Shown here: piece by piece, positions 1 to 7,478 of the stretch
Layout: each line of letters starts with the position of its first letter
How positions within the stretch are numbered: position 1 is the stretch's first letter
Assembly (NCBI RefSeq): GCF_003130795.1
Contig: NZ_CP029354.1
Coordinates: forward strand, 372,001 to 436,000
Direction: 5' to 3'
DNA: 64,000 nucleotides
Source: Azospirillum thermophilum
GTDB lineage: Bacteria > Pseudomonadota > Alphaproteobacteria > Azospirillales > Azospirillaceae
The notes under the pieces: model-generated
What the model was told of the DNA's origin: nothing
Databases searched by the model: none
What the model saw: the letters and a program-made list of their open reading frames with translations, nothing else
Program-made: the position numbers and the translations under genes

Positions 1-391
1 CCCGGGTAAACAGATCCCCCGGACCCTGGGAGTACAGGTTGCCGATCGGCGACGGGTTGTTCGCGGCGCTGTTCACCGCCTGCCAGCCATGGTTGTGGGC
101 CGGAATCTGCGCGGTGGTCAACGTCACCGTCTCGCTGCCGCCCTTCTGACCCATATTGTAATGGCTGAGCGGCCCGATGGTCGCCGCATTGGTGTACTGC
201 CCGACCGGAACCCGCCCGCGCAGGTCCGGAAGATTGAAATTCTGCGTGTCCTTACCGTAATAGTTGCCGACCAGCGAAAAGAGAGCGGCATTCTGCTGGA
301 TCGGCAGCGACTGGCCGTTGCAGCTCGCCCAGTTCTGTGGCGCGTAATCGAAGGCATTGATTCGGATTTCTCCGATAAACGGATCGGTCAT
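1..391 (-). CDS. Phage tail collar domain protein (MdpB-like), C-terminus cut by window edge
   Basis: The gene starts at an ATG at 391 read leftwards, preceded by a strong GGAGGA ribosome binding site, and stays open to base 1, so only about 130 N-terminal residues are present. It begins MTDPFIGEIR and carries the collar-domain signature NFNLPDLRGRVPVG near residue 61 and the motif QIPAHNH near residue 104. This is typical of the microcystin-dependent/tail-collar family, small secreted or tail-tip-like proteins whose cellular role is poorly known. It diverges from the lasso-peptide genes. Nothing else phage-like is visible, so it need not belong to a prophage. The family is clear; the function is not. 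Confidence 0.85.
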   Translation of the reverse strand, partial: MTDPFIGEIRINAFDYAPQNWASCNGQSLPIQQNAALFSLVGNYYGKDTQNFNLPDLRGRVPVGQYTNAATIGPLSHYNMGQKGGSETVTLTTAQIPAHNHGWQAVNSAANNPSPIGNLYSQGPGDLFTR

Positions 392-773
392 GGCGTCCTC
401 CTTCCCCAATCCCGTGGGACATCACCCGAACTGGTGTGTCACCGGACAGGAGGACATCAGAGTACACAAGTCCGGCAAAGCGATTTTGCCCGCCTGTTAC
501 AATTCGTCATATGATCAACGGGCCTATCATACCATTGAATGCGTTGGTGGATTTTGTTGCATACACTTGAATGTCATTGATCAATTCTTAGTAGATGTTG
601 CTAAAAATGAGCATCCTGCGGGTGCCGCATCCATGTGCGACTCGGGGAATGCGGGAGAATGCATCCCCTCCCGCTCCGGATGGCGACATGTCGACGGGAG
701 CGGTCCGCGATGAGGATGTCCGTCACACATAGAGTTACCCGCGACGGCATCGTTCGGGGTAAGGTGACGCATC
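392..773. promoter_or_regulatory. Divergent intergenic region between collar protein and lasso cluster
   Basis: This is 382 bp without a supportable gene. It must hold the promoters of both the leftward collar gene and the rightward kinase gene. The part at about 510-620 is clearly more AT-rich than the surrounding DNA, as expected for promoter DNA. I could not fix -35 and -10 boxes with confidence. Confidence 0.4.
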
Positions 774-1730
774 ATGCCGACCCTGTCCCGCCCCGCCCCC
801 GGCCTTCTGCCTTCGACCGACGACCGCATGCTGTGCGGCTGGCGGGTCGCGAGCGCTCTGCGTCTGCCCGATCTGCTGCCATGGACCGGTGACGGCCGTG
901 CTCCCGATCTGGTCATCGATCTGGGGCCGGTGCCGGACCGGCTGGACGATCCGGTCATCGACCACGCGCTGCTCCAGGTCGCCGCCGACGGCGCCTGCCG
1001 CTTCGCCATACCGGACGTTGCCGCCTTTCTGATCGACCCGGCCGGCCGGCATGTGACCGTCGATCCGGCGCTGCCGCCGGAGACGCCGGACATCCGCGTC
1101 TTCCTCCTCGGCACGGTGTTCGGCATCCTGTGCTACCGGCGCGGGCTGCTGCCGCTCCACGCCAGCTGCGTGCGGGTCGGCGACGGGGCGGTGGCGCTCG
1201 CCGGGCCTTCGGGCATCGGGAAATCCACGCTCGCCGCGGCGCTGGTGCGGCAAGGCCATGCGATGCTGGCCGACGACGTGACCGTCCTCGACGTCGTCGG
1301 ACCGGGAGGGCCGCGGGTGCTGCCCGCCTTTCCCCGGTTGAAGCTGTGGCGGGACGCTTTGGCGCGCATGGGCCGGAATGCCGACGGGCTGGAGCGCAGC
1401 CGCGCGGAGCTCGACAAGTTCCATCTGCCCGTCACCGACGCCTTCTGCCCGGAACCGCTGCCGCTGCGCGCCGTGTTCCATCTGGAAGCGGCACGGCACG
1501 GGGATGGCGACGGCCTGCGCCGCCTGAGGGGGCCGGAGGCGGTGGCGCGGATGGGGCGCGATCTCTACCGTGGCGGATTGATGATGCGGCTGGGCCTGAC
1601 CGGACGCGCGCTGCCGGCCATGGTGACGGCGGCCGGCGCGCGGGACGGGACCTGGGCCGTGGCGCACGGGCACGGACCGGGCGGACTGGACCGGAGCATC
1701 GCCGGAATCCTCGACCGGCTGCCGACATGA
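774..1730 (+). CDS. HprK-like kinase of lasso-peptide cluster (PadeK/ThcoK type)
   Basis: This 318-residue protein has a P-loop GPSGIGKST at residues 144-152, preceded by LPLHAS and followed by ADDVTVLD, the layout of HPr kinase/phosphorylase relatives without the N-terminal HPrK domain. In paeninodin-type lasso clusters such kinases phosphorylate the C-terminal Ser of the precursor. The precursor encoded downstream here also ends in Ser, so that role is likely. The stop overlaps the start of the sulfotransferase (ATGA), so the two are translationally coupled. The ATG at 774 follows a GGGGTAAGG stretch. Kinase family is well supported; the substrate is inferred from context. Confidence 0.8.
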   Translation: MPTLSRPAPGLLPSTDDRMLCGWRVASALRLPDLLPWTGDGRAPDLVIDLGPVPDRLDDPVIDHALLQVAADGACRFAIPDVAAFLIDPAGRHVTVDPALPPETPDIRVFLLGTVFGILCYRRGLLPLHASCVRVGDGAVALAGPSGIGKSTLAAALVRQGHAMLADDVTVLDVVGPGGPRVLPAFPRLKLWRDALARMGRNADGLERSRAELDKFHLPVTDAFCPEPLPLRAVFHLEAARHGDGDGLRRLRGPEAVARMGRDLYRGGLMMRLGLTGRALPAMVTAAGARDGTWAVAHGHGPGGLDRSIAGILDRLPT

Positions 1731-2575
1731 CCGGCTTCTACTGGGTCGTCTCCTACCCGAAATCGGGGAACACATGGCTGCGGCTGGCATTGCGCGCGCT
1801 GCTCCACCCCGATCGCGGAGCCGGCCCGCTCGATGCCACGGGCTTCGCCCCCGACGCCAGCCAGCGCACCGACATCGAGGAGGCGCTGGACGTGGAGAGC
1901 GGCGATCTGACGCCGGCCGAACTCGGGCGCCTGCGGCCGCAGGCCTATCGCGCCCTGGCCGCGACGGCGACCCGGCCGCTGTTCCGCAAGGTCCATGACG
2001 CGCAGTCCGGCACGGCGGACGGGCCGCTGTTCCCGCCGGAGGTGACGCTCGGCACGCTGTATGTCGTCCGCGACCCGCGCGATGTCGTGGTGTCCTGGGC
2101 TCATTTCGCCGGCGTCGGACTGGACGAGGCGATCGCGATGCTCTGTGATCCCGCGGCCGTCCTGCAGGCCCCGGCAGGGCGGCCGGCATTGACCCTGCCC
2201 CAGCGGCTGGGCTGTTGGAGCAGCCATGTCCGGAGCTGGCTGGATGCGCCCGGCCGCTCCTGCTGCCTGCTGCGCTACGAGGACATGCTGGCCGATCCCG
2301 CCGCCGTGTTGCGCCGCGCCGCCCTCTACGCCGGCATTCCCCACGGCGAGGCGGACATCCGCAATGCCGTCGCCCTGACCCGTTTCGACGCGCTGCGGGA
2401 GCGGGAGGAGGCGCACGGGTTCGACGGCGGACAGTCCGGCGGCGTTCCCTTCTTCCGCAGCGGACGCGCCGGCCAATGGCGCACAGCGCTCAGTCCGGAG
2501 CAGGCCGGGCGGGTATGGGACGTCCACCGGGAGATGATGACGAGGATCGGCTACATCGCGGATGGATGGGCTTGA
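1727..2575 (+). CDS. PAPS-dependent sulfotransferase in lasso cluster
   Basis: This 282-residue protein begins MTGFYWVVSYPKSGNTWLR, the 5'-phosphosulfate-binding loop of the Sulfotransfer_1 family at residues 9-18. VRDPRDVVVSW near residue 108 matches the 3'-phosphate binding motif. The C-terminal half has the usual RYEDM segment. Such enzymes transfer sulfate from PAPS to a hydroxyl or amine. The gene overlaps the kinase gene by 4 bp and lies 56 bp ahead of the precursor, so the lasso peptide (Thr, Ser or a modified residue) is the obvious candidate substrate, although this is inference. The start at 1727 is fixed by the overlap and by the P-loop lying next to the N-terminus. Confidence 0.85.
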   Translation: MTGFYWVVSYPKSGNTWLRLALRALLHPDRGAGPLDATGFAPDASQRTDIEEALDVESGDLTPAELGRLRPQAYRALAATATRPLFRKVHDAQSGTADGPLFPPEVTLGTLYVVRDPRDVVVSWAHFAGVGLDEAIAMLCDPAAVLQAPAGRPALTLPQRLGCWSSHVRSWLDAPGRSCCLLRYEDMLADPAAVLRRAALYAGIPHGEADIRNAVALTRFDALREREEAHGFDGGQSGGVPFFRSGRAGQWRTALSPEQAGRVWDVHREMMTRIGYIADGWA

Positions 2576-2631
2576 AGTCGCTTTTTCGCCATGATACATG
2601 GGTAATCCGAGTGGATGAGGGTGGAAGCGCC

Positions 2632-2802
2632 ATGAATCAGGACGTTCAGAACGGTACGCGGACAGAAACCGGCGCAGGCGGCCGTGCCCCGTGGCGCGCC
2701 CCGACCCTTACCGAATACGACATCGCGTCCAGCACCGAAGGAACGAACTGCGGGAACGGGTCGGACGGGTTCATTACCTTCTGCCTGATTGCGCCGTCCT
2801 GA
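2632..2802 (+). CDS. Lasso peptide precursor (paeninodin-like), 56 aa
   Basis: The leader contains WRAPTL (residues 21-26) followed by EYDIASST, which matches the WxxPxL...D[IV]xxxT pattern of PadeA-family precursors recognised by the RRE protein B1. Thr35 sits at leader position -2, so the core is predicted to begin at Gly37 and run to Ser56, 20 residues. Core Gly1 and Asp9 (Asp45) can form the macrolactam; core Cys4 and Cys15 (residues 40 and 51) could form a disulfide; the C-terminal residue is Ser, the site phosphorylated in paeninodin. A GAGGGTGGAAG ribosome site precedes the ATG. The leader cut and ring residue are predictions from pattern only. Confidence 0.8.
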   Translation: MNQDVQNGTRTETGAGGRAPWRAPTLTEYDIASSTEGTNCGNGSDGFITFCLIAPS

Positions 2803-2803
2803 C

Positions 2804-2834
2804 CCTCCGACCGTTCGGCCAGCTATCGGAGAGG
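2804..2834 (+). promoter_or_regulatory. Inverted repeat just after the precursor stop
   Basis: CTCCGA at 2805-2810 pairs with TCGGAG at 2826-2831, extended by flanking C/G pairs, and begins immediately after the precursor TGA. It has no T run, so it is more likely an mRNA-stabilising or attenuating hairpin that raises precursor message over the downstream enzymes than a terminator. The rest of the 165-bp gap to the radical SAM gene shows nothing else. Confidence 0.35.
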
Positions 2835-2967
2835 GCGCGCGCAGGATCGTGACCGGACACTTCATGCGGCTCTCTTCCGACGCCGATGGCTTGCCAGTGA
2901 TGCACTTGCCAGCGATGCAAGGGGTTGCACGACGGGGCGCCGGAACAGTCGGTCACGGGATGCGGCC

Positions 2968-4464
2968 ATGCCCCACGATGTGACGCTCGTCGATGCCGGG
3001 GTGATAGCGGGCTACCGGGATTTCATGCCGGTCGGCCCCCTTTACCTTGCCTCCGCTCTGGCTGCGCGGGGGCGGCGCGTCGAGTTCGCCGATCTCCGTT
3101 CGTCCGGCAGCCCCTTCGATTTCCAGTCCATGGCCGACCTGTTCGAGGCGGCCGATTCGCCCGTCATAGGCGTGTCCCTGCTCGGCAACTCCCTGCCGGT
3201 GGCATTGGCCGCCTCGCGCGAATACCGCCGGCGGGGCGGCGGCAAGACGATCGTGTTCGGCGGCCCCGGCCCCAACGGCGTCGAGTCGCGGCTGCTGGAG
3301 CGGTTTCCCGAAGTCGACATCGTGGTGCGCGGGGAGGGGGAGGTCGTTTTCCCGGACCTGCTGGACGCGCTGGAGCGCAAGGCCTCGCCGGCGGCGCCCG
3401 GTGTCGTCTTCCGCGATGCGGACGGCAACATCCAGGGCAGCCAGCCGCAGCGCATCGCCGACATCGACGCCCTTCCATGGCCCGACCGGTCGCTCGCGGC
3501 GCACAACCGTTTCTCGGAGACGGCACTTCTCACCGCACGCGGCTGCCCCTTCACCTGCTCCTTCTGCGACATCATCGCGATGTGGGGACGCAGCGTCGGC
3601 TACCGCGCGCTCGACGACGTGGTGCGGGAGGCCGCGGCCATCACGGCCAGCGGGTTCGGCCATTTCAACATCATCGACGACACCTTCACGGTGAACCGCA
3701 AGCGCGTGCTCGCCTTCTGCCGCGCGCTGCGCGCGGAAGGGCTGACGGCGCGATGGAGCTGCTTTGCCCGCATCGATCTCGTCGACGGCGACCTGCTGGA
3801 CGAGATGGCGGCGGCCGGCTGCGACACGATCTTCTATGGCGTCGATTCCTCGACCGAGGACGGCTGGAAGAAGATCAACAAGAAGCTGACGCGGGACATG
3901 GTGATCGACACCATCGGGCAGACGCTGAAGCGCTGCAACGTCACCCCGTCCCTGATCTGGGGCTATCCCTTCGAGACCTTCGCGGATTTCTGCTCGACGG
4001 TCGAGCTTGCCTACGACCTTGCGATGCTGGCCGGGTCGTCCCCGCATCGCATCAACGTCCAGACACACTTCCTGGCGCCGGAGCCCGCCACCCCGCTGTT
4101 CGAGGAGTACGGCCACACCGTCAGGTTCGGGGAAACCATGCCTCTGTCCTTCTTCGAAGGCAGCCCGCTGAAGGCCTTCTCCGCCTGCGCGGGCTATGCC
4201 GAGTGCCTGGAGCTGGTCCGCAGCGACCCCGTGCTTTTCGCCCCGTTCCACTTCTATCCGTCGGAACGGCTGCTGGAGAAACTGCTGGTCATGCAGGGTG
4301 CGCCGGGGCTTCCGGGCCATGCCGGCGCAGCGGACGACGGACAGCCCTGCGGCGACGGACGGGACGTCGCGACCCTTGCGCGGAAGATGCGCTTCGTCCG
4401 CTCGATCAAGCCACGGTTCCGGAAGGCGAAGCCGGCGCCGGAACTGCAGGCCACGCCCCGGTGA
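2968..4464 (+). CDS. B12-binding-domain radical SAM enzyme in lasso cluster
   Basis: This 498-residue protein has an N-terminal cobalamin-binding-like Rossmann domain (about residues 1-150, with GPGPNGVESRLLERFPEVD and RGEGE) and a radical SAM domain with CxxxCxxC at Cys193, Cys197 and Cys200 (GCPFTCSFC), which holds the 4Fe-4S cluster. This architecture matches class B radical SAM enzymes, many of which methylate or rearrange unactivated carbons. The gene lies between the precursor and the lasso cyclase, and its stop is 4 bp before the cyclase ATG, so it is probably a tailoring enzyme of the lasso peptide. The exact reaction cannot be read from the sequence. The start at 2968 is weakly supported by its ribosome site. 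Confidence 0.85.
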   Translation: MPHDVTLVDAGVIAGYRDFMPVGPLYLASALAARGRRVEFADLRSSGSPFDFQSMADLFEAADSPVIGVSLLGNSLPVALAASREYRRRGGGKTIVFGGPGPNGVESRLLERFPEVDIVVRGEGEVVFPDLLDALERKASPAAPGVVFRDADGNIQGSQPQRIADIDALPWPDRSLAAHNRFSETALLTARGCPFTCSFCDIIAMWGRSVGYRALDDVVREAAAITASGFGHFNIIDDTFTVNRKRVLAFCRALRAEGLTARWSCFARIDLVDGDLLDEMAAAGCDTIFYGVDSSTEDGWKKINKKLTRDMVIDTIGQTLKRCNVTPSLIWGYPFETFADFCSTVELAYDLAMLAGSSPHRINVQTHFLAPEPATPLFEEYGHTVRFGETMPLSFFEGSPLKAFSACAGYAECLELVRSDPVLFAPFHFYPSERLLEKLLVMQGAPGLPGHAGAADDGQPCGDGRDVATLARKMRFVRSIKPRFRKAKPAPELQATPR

Positions 4465-4468
4465 CCCG

Positions 4469-6547
4469 ATGACGCCTCCTCTCCGGACAAGGGCGGGCGG
4501 CCATGGGTCGGCGCTTGCCGGCGTCGTCGCGGCTGATGCGATGCCCGACCTGATCCGCGCGCTGTCCACGCAGGTCGGCCCCTCCGTCTCCCTTGGCCCG
4601 ATCCGGCTGTTCGGATCGTCGGGCAGGCTGCGCAGCGATGTCCGGGGGGCCATTCTCGGCCTCGACGGCCGCATCGACAATGCCGCCGAACTGCGGCGGA
4701 GTTTCGAGGCCCGTGGTCCCGCGTCCGACGATGCGTCGCTTGCCCTCGATGCGCTCTCGCGCTGGGGAGCCGATGCGCCCGCCCGGTTCCGCGGCGCCTT
4801 CGCCCTGGCCTATTGGGAGGAGGAGGCGGGGCGGCTCCTGCTCGCCGGGGATCACCTCGGCCTGAAGACGGTGTTCCACGCGCGGATCGACGGGGCCCTG
4901 GTCTTCTCCACCAGCCTGCGTGTCCTTCTCGCCCTGCCGGGCCTGCCGCGGGACCTGGACGAGGCCTATCTGGCCGCCTTCCTCTCCGACGTGGTGCCGG
5001 AGCCGGACGCCACCCTCTACGCCGCCATCCGCCGCGTCCCGTCCGCCTGCACGGCGACCTTCCGTCCGGATGGGTCCCCGGTCATCGGCGAGTATTGGCG
5101 GCCGGATTGGGACCGCCGCATCCGCCACCGCGACGACGACACCTATGTGGAGGAGGCGCGCGCCCTGCTGGACCAGGCGGTGCGCCGCCAGCTGCACGGC
5201 CCCGGTCCGGTCGTCTGCCAGCTGAGCGGCGGCTTCGATTCCGGCGCGGTCGCGGCCACCGCCGCCCGCCTGTGCGCGCCCGCCGTCGTCCATGCGCTGA
5301 CCGCCGCCCCGCCCGACGGCGTGCCGCGGTTCGAGCACCCCGCGCTGATCACCGACGAGCGTGCCGCGGCGGCGGCGGTCGCGCGGATGCATCCGAACAT
5401 GGCGTGGGAAGCGGTGGCATCCGCCACGCTGCATCCGCTCGACGAGAACCCGTTGCGCCTCTTCCTGCCGCTGGGCATGCCGACCCGCAACGTGCTGAAC
5501 ATCGGTTGGTTCGCGCCATCGATGGACCGCGCCCGCGCGCTGGGTGCCCGGGCGGTGCTCGGCGGCTATCTCGGCAACATGACGCTGAGCTGGGACGGGC
5601 TCTGCGGCCTCGCCTCCATGGCACGGCGCGGCGACTGGCTCCGCCTGTGGCGGGAGGCGACGGCGCTGGGCCGGCGCCATGGCCTGTCCGCCGCGACGAT
5701 CCTGCGTCGTCATGCGCTGAAACCGCTGTTGCCGCCGCACCTGCAACGCCGCTGGGACGACCATCGCGGCGCCCCGCGGCCGGAGAGCGAACGCTACGGC
5801 GCCATCAATCCCGAATTCGCCCGGTCCGTCGGCATGGACGAACGGCGGCTGGCCATGGGCAACGATTATCCTGGCGATACGGACACCATGCGCCGCCGCT
5901 GGATGAGCCGAGTGCAGACCCTGCCGCCGGTGATGGGTGCGATGGGCGAGCTGTTCGGGGTCGAGATGCGCGACCCGACCGCCGACATCGACCTGCTGGA
6001 ATTCTGCTTCGCCGTGCCGGACGAACAGTATCTGCGCGATGGCCAGACCCGCTGGCTTGCCCGGCGCGTGCTGGCCGACCGGCTGCCTCCGGAGGTGCTG
6101 AACGAGCAGCGGCGCGGTTTCCAGTGCCCCGAGTTCCTGCACCGCCTGACCCTGCAGCGTGACGCGATCGTCGAGGGGGTGGAGGCTCTGGACCGCTCGC
6201 CGCTCGCCTCCCGCGTGCTGGACGTGGCGCGCATGAAGCGGCTGGCGGCCGACTGGCCGACCGACGCGGCGGCCACCGGGTTCGGCGAGTATGGCGCGGT
6301 TCTGCACCGCGGGCTGCATGTCGGCCGCTTCCTGCGCTGGATCGAAGGGGGAACCAATGAGGCGGGCGGTCGTCTGGATCATGATCGGCCTGCTGGCCCT
6401 GCTGGCCGCCGGCGGAGCCCTGATGGCGGTGGAGCCGAAGGCCCAGGCCATCGCCCTCCACGTGGCGCACCGGGTGGTCCGCAAGGTGCAGAACCTGATC
6501 GACCCGCCCCAGTCGCTCGCCGCCGTCCGCTACCGCCTGTTCGATAA
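4469..6547 (+). CDS. Lasso cyclase (asparagine synthetase-like, C protein); stop probably displaced
   Basis: The protein has an N-terminal glutaminase-like domain without the catalytic Cys2 (it begins MTPPLRTR) and an ATP-PPase domain with SGGFDS at residues 253-258. This is the architecture of lasso macrolactam synthetases, which adenylate the ring Asp/Glu side chain and join it to the core N-terminus. As written the frame runs to 6547 and overlaps the next gene by 191 bp with an Arg/Pro/Gly-rich tail that looks like shadow sequence. One extra G in the G5 run at 6347-6351 would end the protein as ...EGGNQ at the TGA at 6358-6360, giving the usual ATGA overlap and about 630 residues. I consider that the real end. 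Confidence 0.85.
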   Translation: MTPPLRTRAGGHGSALAGVVAADAMPDLIRALSTQVGPSVSLGPIRLFGSSGRLRSDVRGAILGLDGRIDNAAELRRSFEARGPASDDASLALDALSRWGADAPARFRGAFALAYWEEEAGRLLLAGDHLGLKTVFHARIDGALVFSTSLRVLLALPGLPRDLDEAYLAAFLSDVVPEPDATLYAAIRRVPSACTATFRPDGSPVIGEYWRPDWDRRIRHRDDDTYVEEARALLDQAVRRQLHGPGPVVCQLSGGFDSGAVAATAARLCAPAVVHALTAAPPDGVPRFEHPALITDERAAAAAVARMHPNMAWEAVASATLHPLDENPLRLFLPLGMPTRNVLNIGWFAPSMDRARALGARAVLGGYLGNMTLSWDGLCGLASMARRGDWLRLWREATALGRRHGLSAATILRRHALKPLLPPHLQRRWDDHRGAPRPESERYGAINPEFARSVGMDERRLAMGNDYPGDTDTMRRRWMSRVQTLPPVMGAMGELFGVEMRDPTADIDLLEFCFAVPDEQYLRDGQTRWLARRVLADRLPPEVLNEQRRGFQCPEFLHRLTLQRDAIVEGVEALDRSPLASRVLDVARMKRLAADWPTDAAATGFGEYGAVLHRGLHVGRFLRWIEGGTNEAGGRLDHDRPAGPAGRRRSPDGGGAEGPGHRPPRGAPGGPQGAEPDRPAPVARRRPLPPVR

Positions 6548-7046
6548 GGCGACGGCCGCGGTCATCGGTCCGCCCGGAGTGCCGGACGAGGCATCGGGCA
6601 TCGTCGTCTTCATCGACTACAACTGCATCTTCTGCCGCCGCCAGTTCCAGGTCTTCGAGGCCATGGCGGCGGAAGGACGCCCGCCGCGGGTCATCCTGCG
6701 CCACCTGCCGCACTCGGTCGACTCCATCGCCCTGGCCCAGGCCCTGCTCGCGGCACGGCAACAGGGCGGCGCCGAGGCACTGCATCGCGTGATGGCGGCG
6801 GCCGACCAGCCGCTCGGCCCCGGTGACCTGCCGGACCTCGCCCGCGCGGCGGGGCTCGACCCCGAGCGGCTGCGCGCGGATGCCGCCTCGCCGGAGATCG
6901 AGGCCCTGCTCGACGGCGACGTGAAGCTGGCCTGGAGCCTGCGCATCGAGAGTACGCCGACCATGGTGGTCGGGACCGAGCTGCGGCGCGGCGTGCAGAG
7001 CGGCGATGCGCTCGCGGCCCTGACGGCTGCCGCGGCCGGCCGCTGA
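6357..7046 (+). CDS. Membrane-anchored DsbA-like thiol oxidoreductase
   Basis: This 229-residue protein has one N-terminal membrane segment (about residues 3-25), then a thioredoxin-fold DsbA-like domain with CIFC at Cys90-Cys93 and a later ESTPTM loop that provides the cis-Pro. The catalytic domain is expected in the periplasm. The gene follows the cyclase by an apparent ATGA overlap and is the last gene of the rightward lasso block. Because the predicted core peptide has two cysteines, an oxidase or isomerase for a core disulfide is the attractive role, but this is inferred only from context. The ATG at 6357 is preceded by GAAGGGGGAA. There is no DsbB partner in the window. Confidence 0.8.
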   Translation: MRRAVVWIMIGLLALLAAGGALMAVEPKAQAIALHVAHRVVRKVQNLIDPPQSLAAVRYRLFDKATAAVIGPPGVPDEASGIVVFIDYNCIFCRRQFQVFEAMAAEGRPPRVILRHLPHSVDSIALAQALLAARQQGGAEALHRVMAAADQPLGPGDLPDLARAAGLDPERLRADAASPEIEALLDGDVKLAWSLRIESTPTMVVGTELRRGVQSGDALAALTAAAAGR

Positions 7047-7056
7047 GAGAGCCTCT

Positions 7057-7478
7057 TCAGCTCTTTCCCGGCCGGATGACCGCCAGCGGGGTCATGCCGA
7101 CCGCCGCCGGCCCGCCGCAGACGGTACCGCCGGCCGCGGTCAGCCAGGCATGGGCACGGAAGCCGCGGCCACCGCCTACCGCCACGCCGATGCACAGGCT
7201 GCAGGGAATGCCGCGGCGGCGCAGCAGGATCGCCGCGGCAAGGGCCTGCTCCAGGCACAGCGGGTGCCAGGGCAGCCGGCGGGCAGCCGCCTCGACGGCG
7301 CGGCCGACCGCTGCGGCCAGCGGATCCGGCGTGGGGGAGGGCAGGGCTCCGCCGTGCTTTCCGCCCGCCCGGCCAGCCGGACCACCATGCGGAACGGCAG
7401 AACCGCCAGAAGGCTGCTCACGAGCGTCAAAGCCGCCGCGGCTTCCACCACGCGCAGGCGGTGGAGGAGCCTCGTCAT
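7057..7478 (-). CDS. Lasso leader peptidase B2 (transglutaminase-like), apparent frameshift
   Basis: The N-terminus (MTRLLHRLRVVEAAAALT..., start 7478) and the C-terminal catalytic part (PLCLEQALAAAILLRRRGI and FRAHAWL) lie in different frames. Joined, they give a normal B2 cysteine protease of the Transglut_core3 family with catalytic Cys in CLEQ and His in HAW. The switch falls near a G5 run at 7333-7337 (C5 on the coding strand); one more base restores a single frame. The start overlaps the B1 stop (ATGA at 7475-7478). B2 removes the leader after the RRE protein presents it. I favour a sequencing under-call over a real mutation, because B1, the cyclase and the precursor are preserved. Confidence 0.75.

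Noticed and set aside
357..713. 118-residue open frame in the divergent region before the kinase gene
   Set aside because: It overlaps the collar gene antisense, has no plausible start site and no recognisable pattern; it is probably a chance frame in GC-rich DNA.
6360..6547. C-terminal extension of the lasso cyclase as a real extra domain
   Set aside because: The tail is Arg/Pro/Gly-rich shadow sequence of the DsbA-like gene, and one added G gives a normal stop overlapping the next start.
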